Assembly (NCBI GenBank): GCA_027364495.1
Contig: DAHXPE010000566.1
Span: forward strand, 1 to 8,619
Source: Candidatus Heimdallarchaeota archaeon
GTDB lineage: Archaea; Asgardarchaeota; Heimdallarchaeia; Hodarchaeales; LC-3
Direction of reading: 5' to 3'
DNA: 8,619 bases
Below, piece after piece: positions 5,570-8,619 of this stretch (its first letter is position 1; every line of letters starts with the position of its first letter). The notes below the pieces were generated by a model. It worked only from the letters and a program-made list of their open reading frames with translations, had not been told where the DNA came from and did no database searches. A program made the translations under genes and the position numbers.

Positions 5570-6379
5570 ATGACCGAAACAAAGAAAATTATTTTAACAC
5601 ACTCCTTTAAAGGAGGAACAGGGAAAACAGTGATTGCGACAAATTTTGCCTACAATTTCTGTAAACGTGGCTATAAAACGTTGTTTATAGATGCTGATTT
5701 ACTTGCTCCTTCCTTAGAAAAAATTTTTCCTAATTCAGTTACTGATGATTATCGAACTTGGACCGATTATCTAGAAAAAAATTATAGTAGTCTGAAAGAT
5801 GTTATTTACAAAACGAATTATGAAAATTTAGATGTTGTTTTTTCTCCCCCTCCAGAAATAGGAAAAACCTTCTTAGCTGAAAAAGGGAGTTCTTGGTGGG
5901 TTCAAGCTTTAAAAACCTGTTTGTATGATAAAGAAAGCTGGTTTACCGAGCTTGGTTATGATTTTATTATCTTAGACAACCAAAATGGTATTAGTATGAA
6001 TTCTGCTAATAATATAACAATTTCAGACATTGGATATTTGATTTTACGACCAGTAACTTATGGTGTGAGTGGTACAGCTCATTTACTAAGAGAAATGTAC
6101 TCAACTATTCAAGGGTTAAGAAAGAAAAGAAAAGATTACTTAATTTGGAATCAAATACCTAAATCAGCAAAAGGGGATACTGAATCCGACAAATATGTAT
6201 CAAACACAATCTCAGAATGGGATAAATTTTTTATTGAAGGTGGATTAACACCTATATCAAGAATTTATTATGATGCGGAACTTTCTATCTCGATGCTTAA
6301 TCAAGAAAATGATAAACTAATAGGATTATCAGACACCATTCAGAATGAACTTGACCGAATTTTCAATTTAACAAAATAA
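5570..6379 (+). CDS. ParA/MinD-type P-loop ATPase
   Basis: A 269-residue SIMIBI-class ATPase. The deviant Walker A is K14-GGTGKT20, with the signature lysine K14 that reaches across the dimer and the P-loop lysine K19. Walker A' is FIDADLLAPS (39-48, with D41 and D43). Walker B is YDFIILD (130-136), followed by NQNG where ParA, MinD and Mrp proteins have PP(S/G), PAG or PPG. LILRPVTYGVSGTAHLL (157-173) matches the helix after the next core strand, and LIWNQIP (191-197) corresponds to the strand carrying the adenine-binding Asn (N194). Such ATPases dimerise with ATP on DNA or membranes and position plasmids, chromosomes or protein complexes. The C-terminus has no clear MinD-type membrane helix, although its last helix (255-268) is mildly amphipathic. 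Translation is probably coupled to the upstream winged-helix gene six bases away. Its TAA directly abuts the stop codon of the convergent M28-like gene. Confidence 0.92.
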   Translation: MTETKKIILTHSFKGGTGKTVIATNFAYNFCKRGYKTLFIDADLLAPSLEKIFPNSVTDDYRTWTDYLEKNYSSLKDVIYKTNYENLDVVFSPPPEIGKTFLAEKGSSWWVQALKTCLYDKESWFTELGYDFIILDNQNGISMNSANNITISDIGYLILRPVTYGVSGTAHLLREMYSTIQGLRKKRKDYLIWNQIPKSAKGDTESDKYVSNTISEWDKFFIEGGLTPISRIYYDAELSISMLNQENDKLIGLSDTIQNELDRIFNLTK

Positions 6380-7402
6380 TTATGTTAAAATATTATTTGT
6401 TGTCCTTTGTAACCAATGTTCCATAGTCTGACCAACAATCCATAGCGAAGTTGCAGATACAAAATTTAAATTATCGAAAGTAGTATGATGGAGATTTGCT
6501 CCGTTTTGATCTGTATAGTCAAAATCAATTATATCAACAGCTGGAATACCCACACTTAAAAAAGCTAAATGATCATCATCCATAAAATATCCAGGAGTAT
6601 TCACAAAACTAGAAGAATAACCTAATGAATCAGCTGATGCCCAAATCTGATCATTGATGGTAGAATTGGAATATCCTTCTTTTTTGATATTAAGATGCCA
6701 GTCTCCTATCATATCTAGCAAAACAAAAACTCGAATGTCTAACTTACCATCAGGAAAATATTGATTGAGAACAGTGGAATTAGTAAACTCATATGCGCCT
6801 GCTCCATATATCCAACCATTAATATTCCCCTGATCCTCAGCATCGATAAATAATAGACCTACATCAGATCTATTAGCAAAGGTTTGAGCAAATTCCATTA
6901 AAACAGCAACTCCAGAAGCTCCGTCATTAGCACCTAAAACTGGAGCTGTCTTATTTATAGAATTAGGAGCATCAGCATACCATCTAGTATCATAATGGGC
7001 TCCAAATAAGGTTACATTTTTTCTTTGAGAATGCTGTGGAAATGCTAAAATATTTGCAGAGGGAACCCCTCTATAAGTGAAATTATTGAAAATGACTGTC
7101 CAGTTAAATTTATGAAGTTGTTGAACAATTAAAGTTCTTTCTTTGACTATCCCAGTAGAATTCGGTGGACGAAAACCAATGTCTACCTGATCTTTTAAGT
7201 AAGTAAAAGATCGAGTACCATTGAATTGCAAATTGAATTTCTCAGCATTAGAAGTAATTTGTTTCATAGATGTTTGATAATTTGAGGGAGTGTTTTTATA
7301 ATTCTGGTTATTAAGTATCCTAGTTAAAACAACAATTGATGTTGAAGCTATAACTAAAATAAGGACAAAAGATATAAGATAAATCTTAGTTTGTTTCTGC
7401 AT
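6380..7402 (-). CDS. Membrane-anchored M28-family metalloenzyme, glutaminyl-cyclase-like
   Basis: A 340-residue protein with an uncleaved-looking N-terminal membrane anchor (about 7-28, after basic MQKQTK), a polar Asn/Gln/Ser/Thr-rich linker, and a catalytic domain (about 50-333) expected outside the cell. Metal-site motifs: GAHYDT (134-139; H136, D138), GANDGASG (157-164; D160), LLFIDAED (183-190; E189, D190), LLDMIGD (228-234; D230), MDDDHLAFLSVGIP (274-287; D277, H278) and HHTTFDNL (305-312). The DDHLAFLSVGIP ... H-T-x-x-D-N pattern and the single Asp-Glu/Asp-His set resemble glutaminyl-peptide cyclotransferases (human QC: D159, E202, H330) at least as much as M28 aminopeptidases. Position 190 is Asp where human QC has Glu202. 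It may trim or cyclise the N-termini of exported peptides; which one is undecided. Start is ATG 7402 with a TATA about 26 bases upstream. Its mRNA 3' end must overlap that of the ATPase operon. Confidence 0.88.
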   Translation of the reverse strand: MQKQTKIYLISFVLILVIASTSIVVLTRILNNQNYKNTPSNYQTSMKQITSNAEKFNLQFNGTRSFTYLKDQVDIGFRPPNSTGIVKERTLIVQQLHKFNWTVIFNNFTYRGVPSANILAFPQHSQRKNVTLFGAHYDTRWYADAPNSINKTAPVLGANDGASGVAVLMEFAQTFANRSDVGLLFIDAEDQGNINGWIYGAGAYEFTNSTVLNQYFPDGKLDIRVFVLLDMIGDWHLNIKKEGYSNSTINDQIWASADSLGYSSSFVNTPGYFMDDDHLAFLSVGIPAVDIIDFDYTDQNGANLHHTTFDNLNFVSATSLWIVGQTMEHWLQRTTNNILT

Positions 7403-7423
7403 AAATAAACCAAAATAATTAGA

Positions 7424-7433
7424 GTTTAATTAA
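7424..7433 (-). promoter_or_regulatory. TATA box of the M28-like gene
   Basis: TTAATTAAAC on the minus strand is centred about 26 bases before the ATG at 7402, predicting a leaderless transcript. It lies just beyond the peroxiredoxin stop at 7438, so the M28-like gene can be transcribed independently even though the two genes are co-directional and 35 bases apart. Confidence 0.4.
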
Positions 7434-7437
7434 TGAT

Positions 7438-7902
7438 TTATAAAACGCTAAGTATTTCTTGTGCATGCTTGTCAGTTGTGACCTTGGGATGATCGCCTAA
7501 GCCAAAAATAGAAGTAATTTTTCCATTTTCATCTGTTACATAGGTAGATCTCACAAGTCCCATTCCACCAGTTCGTTTCTTACCGTAAGAACCAAATGCT
7601 TTTGTTAATTTTAAATCTGGATCTGATAATAAAGGAAATGGGAGATTAAACTTTGATCGAAATTTTATATGAGAAGAAGTATTATCTGCTGATACTCCAA
7701 AAACCAGTACATTTTTATCCATAATAGCTGAATAATCATCTCTTATACTACAAGCTTCCTTAGTACAGCCGGGAGTATTATCCTTGGGATAAAAGTAGAC
7801 TACTAGGCGCTTTTTCTCTTTTTGGACAAGTTTTAATAGGTTTATTTTTTGATTATCTTGGTCAACCACATCTATATCTGGAATTGTATCTCCAATATTC
7901 AT
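7438..7902 (-). CDS. bcp: BCP/PrxQ-type thioredoxin-dependent peroxiredoxin
   Basis: A cytosolic peroxiredoxin of 154 residues from ATG 7902 that reduces hydrogen peroxide and organic peroxides, using thioredoxin-like partners. The active-site block FYPKDNTPGCTKEACSIRD contains the peroxidatic Cys (C46) and, five residues later, the resolving Cys (C51); this C-x4-C spacing defines BCP/PrxQ (C45/C50 in E. coli). Other family features are VFGVSADNTSSHIKF, LPFPLLSDPD, and GGMGLVRSTYVTDENGKI, which supplies the conserved active-site Arg. A GTG at 7911 is also in frame, but ATG 7902 gives the usual MNIGDTIPD start and family length, and GTGAT at 7911-7907 then serves as its Shine-Dalgarno. Divergent from the gene at 7971, with a 16-bp tandem repeat between them. 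Confidence 0.95.
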   Translation of the reverse strand: MNIGDTIPDIDVVDQDNQKINLLKLVQKEKKRLVVYFYPKDNTPGCTKEACSIRDDYSAIMDKNVLVFGVSADNTSSHIKFRSKFNLPFPLLSDPDLKLTKAFGSYGKKRTGGMGLVRSTYVTDENGKITSIFGLGDHPKVTTDKHAQEILSVL

Positions 7903-7906
7903 TATT

Positions 7907-7911
7907 ATCAC
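7907..7911 (-). promoter_or_regulatory. Shine-Dalgarno GTGAT deciding the peroxiredoxin start
   Basis: GTGAT on the minus strand complements the usual archaeal 16S 3' end and ends four bases before the ATG at 7902. It explains why the overlapping in-frame GTG at 7911 is unlikely to be the start. Confidence 0.5.
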
Positions 7912-7921
7912 GATACATTGA

Positions 7922-7953
7922 TTTGATAATTTTTTAATTTGATAAGTTTTTAA
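7922..7953. repeat. 16-bp tandem direct repeat in the peroxiredoxin divergent promoter
   Basis: Two adjacent copies, TTTGATAATTTTTTAA (7922-7937) and TTTGATAAGTTTTTAA (7938-7953), match at 15 of 16 positions. They fill most of the 68-bp gap between the peroxiredoxin ATG (7902, minus) and the 7971 ATG (plus), and each contains a T/A block that could act as a TATA box in either direction. TTTGATAA may be a half-site for a regulator of both genes. Confidence 0.65.
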
Positions 7954-7970
7954 AAAATTGTGTTAGTCAA

Positions 7971-8619
7971 ATGAGTTCAAAACTAAATTTTTCGAAGTTT
8001 ATTCCTCTATCTAATAATAATGACTCCTATTATGAATGGCTAGATGCTACCATAAATTCAGGCGATTTAGTTGGTGAAATCGAAATTAATAATAAAATAT
8101 TCAATATTTACGAGCTTAAGGAAAATTTCTTTGGCTTTCAAGCAGTGGTAAATTCCCAAAAGGATGTTATCTCATTTAACCCGACATTTGAATTTCCTCG
8201 TCCAACAGATGCTATTATTAAAGGTGTTGCGGTCCAAGAAAATGGTGCAGATGCCTTAATTACGACAAAAAAAGAAAATGCAGTATTTAGTAGCTTCTTA
8301 CTTAACTATTCGAATATTAAACCTCATTTACCAAGAATTTTAGATAAAACCCTATTAGTATCTTTCGCTGGATGGATTCGAAGTCAAGAAAAACAAGAAA
8401 ACCCACCTCAAATTAAGCAACAGAATGGCTCTATGGTAACAACTAAAGGAAGTTCCATTTTTTATAATATAGAAGGGAAAAAAAATTATGAATTTATCTA
8501 TCAATTTAACATTGAGGATATTTCTTCAATGGTCTGGAATGATTTTATTGAAATCATTCAAATAAAAACAACACTTTTTAGAACAGAAAAGGAAAAAATC
8601 AGTTTATACTTGTACACAA
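7971..8619 (+). CDS. Unrecognised soluble protein, 3' end beyond window
   Basis: An open frame of at least 216 codons from ATG 7971 (MSSKLNFSKFIPLSNNND...) to the right edge with no stop, so the gene is incomplete here. I do not recognise a family. There is no signal peptide, membrane segment or cysteine cluster. The sequence is rich in alternating hydrophobic/polar stretches (LVGEIEINNKIFNIYELK, FFGFQAVV, EFIYQFNIEDI, KISLYLYT) suggesting a mainly beta protein, with a polar Gln/Asn-rich loop near 138-155. Coding character is supported by length and by protein-like composition. No Shine-Dalgarno is seen; the T/A blocks of the tandem repeat lie about 20-40 bases upstream, suggesting a leaderless or very short-leader mRNA. 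It shares its promoter region with the peroxiredoxin gene, so common control is possible. Confidence 0.75.
   Translation, partial: MSSKLNFSKFIPLSNNNDSYYEWLDATINSGDLVGEIEINNKIFNIYELKENFFGFQAVVNSQKDVISFNPTFEFPRPTDAIIKGVAVQENGADALITTKKENAVFSSFLLNYSNIKPHLPRILDKTLLVSFAGWIRSQEKQENPPQIKQQNGSMVTTKGSSIFYNIEGKKNYEFIYQFNIEDISSMVWNDFIEIIQIKTTLFRTEKEKISLYLYT

Noticed and set aside
7903..7911. GTG 7911 as the peroxiredoxin start
   Set aside because: The GTG is part of a GTGAT Shine-Dalgarno four bases before ATG 7902, which gives the typical family N-terminus.
1..8619. CRISPR arrays, insertion sequences, tRNA or rRNA genes
   Set aside because: No regularly spaced repeats, transposase motifs, terminal inverted repeats with target duplication, or cloverleaf/rRNA-like conserved G+C-richer blocks were seen.

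Overview
This AT-rich window (by eye roughly 30% G+C) looks archaeal. It encodes a deoxyhypusine synthase family protein, a CRM/YhbY-type RNA-binding protein, winged-helix regulators, and a two-TM protein with a cytosolic zinc-ribbon tail. Promoters look like archaeal TATA boxes: several sit about 25 bp from the start codon, which suggests leaderless mRNAs, while other genes carry GGTG/GTGAT Shine-Dalgarno sites matching the usual 16S 3' end. The gene set would suit an AT-rich Asgard-type archaeon, but that placement is only an impression and nothing here proves it.

Layout. 110-940 (+): membrane protein with a C-terminal zinc ribbon. It converges with a minus-strand pair that is probably one operon: a PPi-type phosphofructokinase (3057-1903), then, one base later, a deoxyhypusine synthase-like protein (1901-960). 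3985-3305 (-): a stand-alone winged-helix regulator. It diverges across about 265 bp from a small CRM-domain protein (4251-4631, +), whose gene carries one perfect hairpin in its 5' coding part and a second hairpin right after its stop codon. Next comes a two-gene plus-strand operon: an unrecognised protein with a C-terminal winged-helix-like domain (frame open from 4778, first conventional start 4925, end 5563) and a ParA/MinD-type ATPase (5570-6379). The ATPase stop codon directly abuts the stop codon of a convergent, membrane-anchored M28 / glutaminyl-cyclase-like metalloenzyme (7402-6380). A BCP/PrxQ peroxiredoxin (7902-7438, -) then diverges from an unrecognised gene that runs off the right edge (7971-8619+). 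A 16-bp tandem repeat lies in that divergent promoter.

Working together. Most of the window is housekeeping-like: glycolysis/gluconeogenesis (PPi-PFK), eIF5A or polyamine chemistry (DHS-like), ribosome/RNA biology (CRM) and peroxide defence (Prx). The best candidate for something undescribed is the 4778-6379 pair: an accessory protein with a winged helix and a strange start region, followed six bases later by a ParA-like ATPase whose Walker B tail reads NQNG instead of the usual PPG/PAG type. The arrangement resembles a ParA-partner module. The other notable signals are the two hairpins at the CRM gene, the altered substrate-pocket residues in the DHS-like enzyme, and the tandem repeat in the peroxiredoxin promoter.
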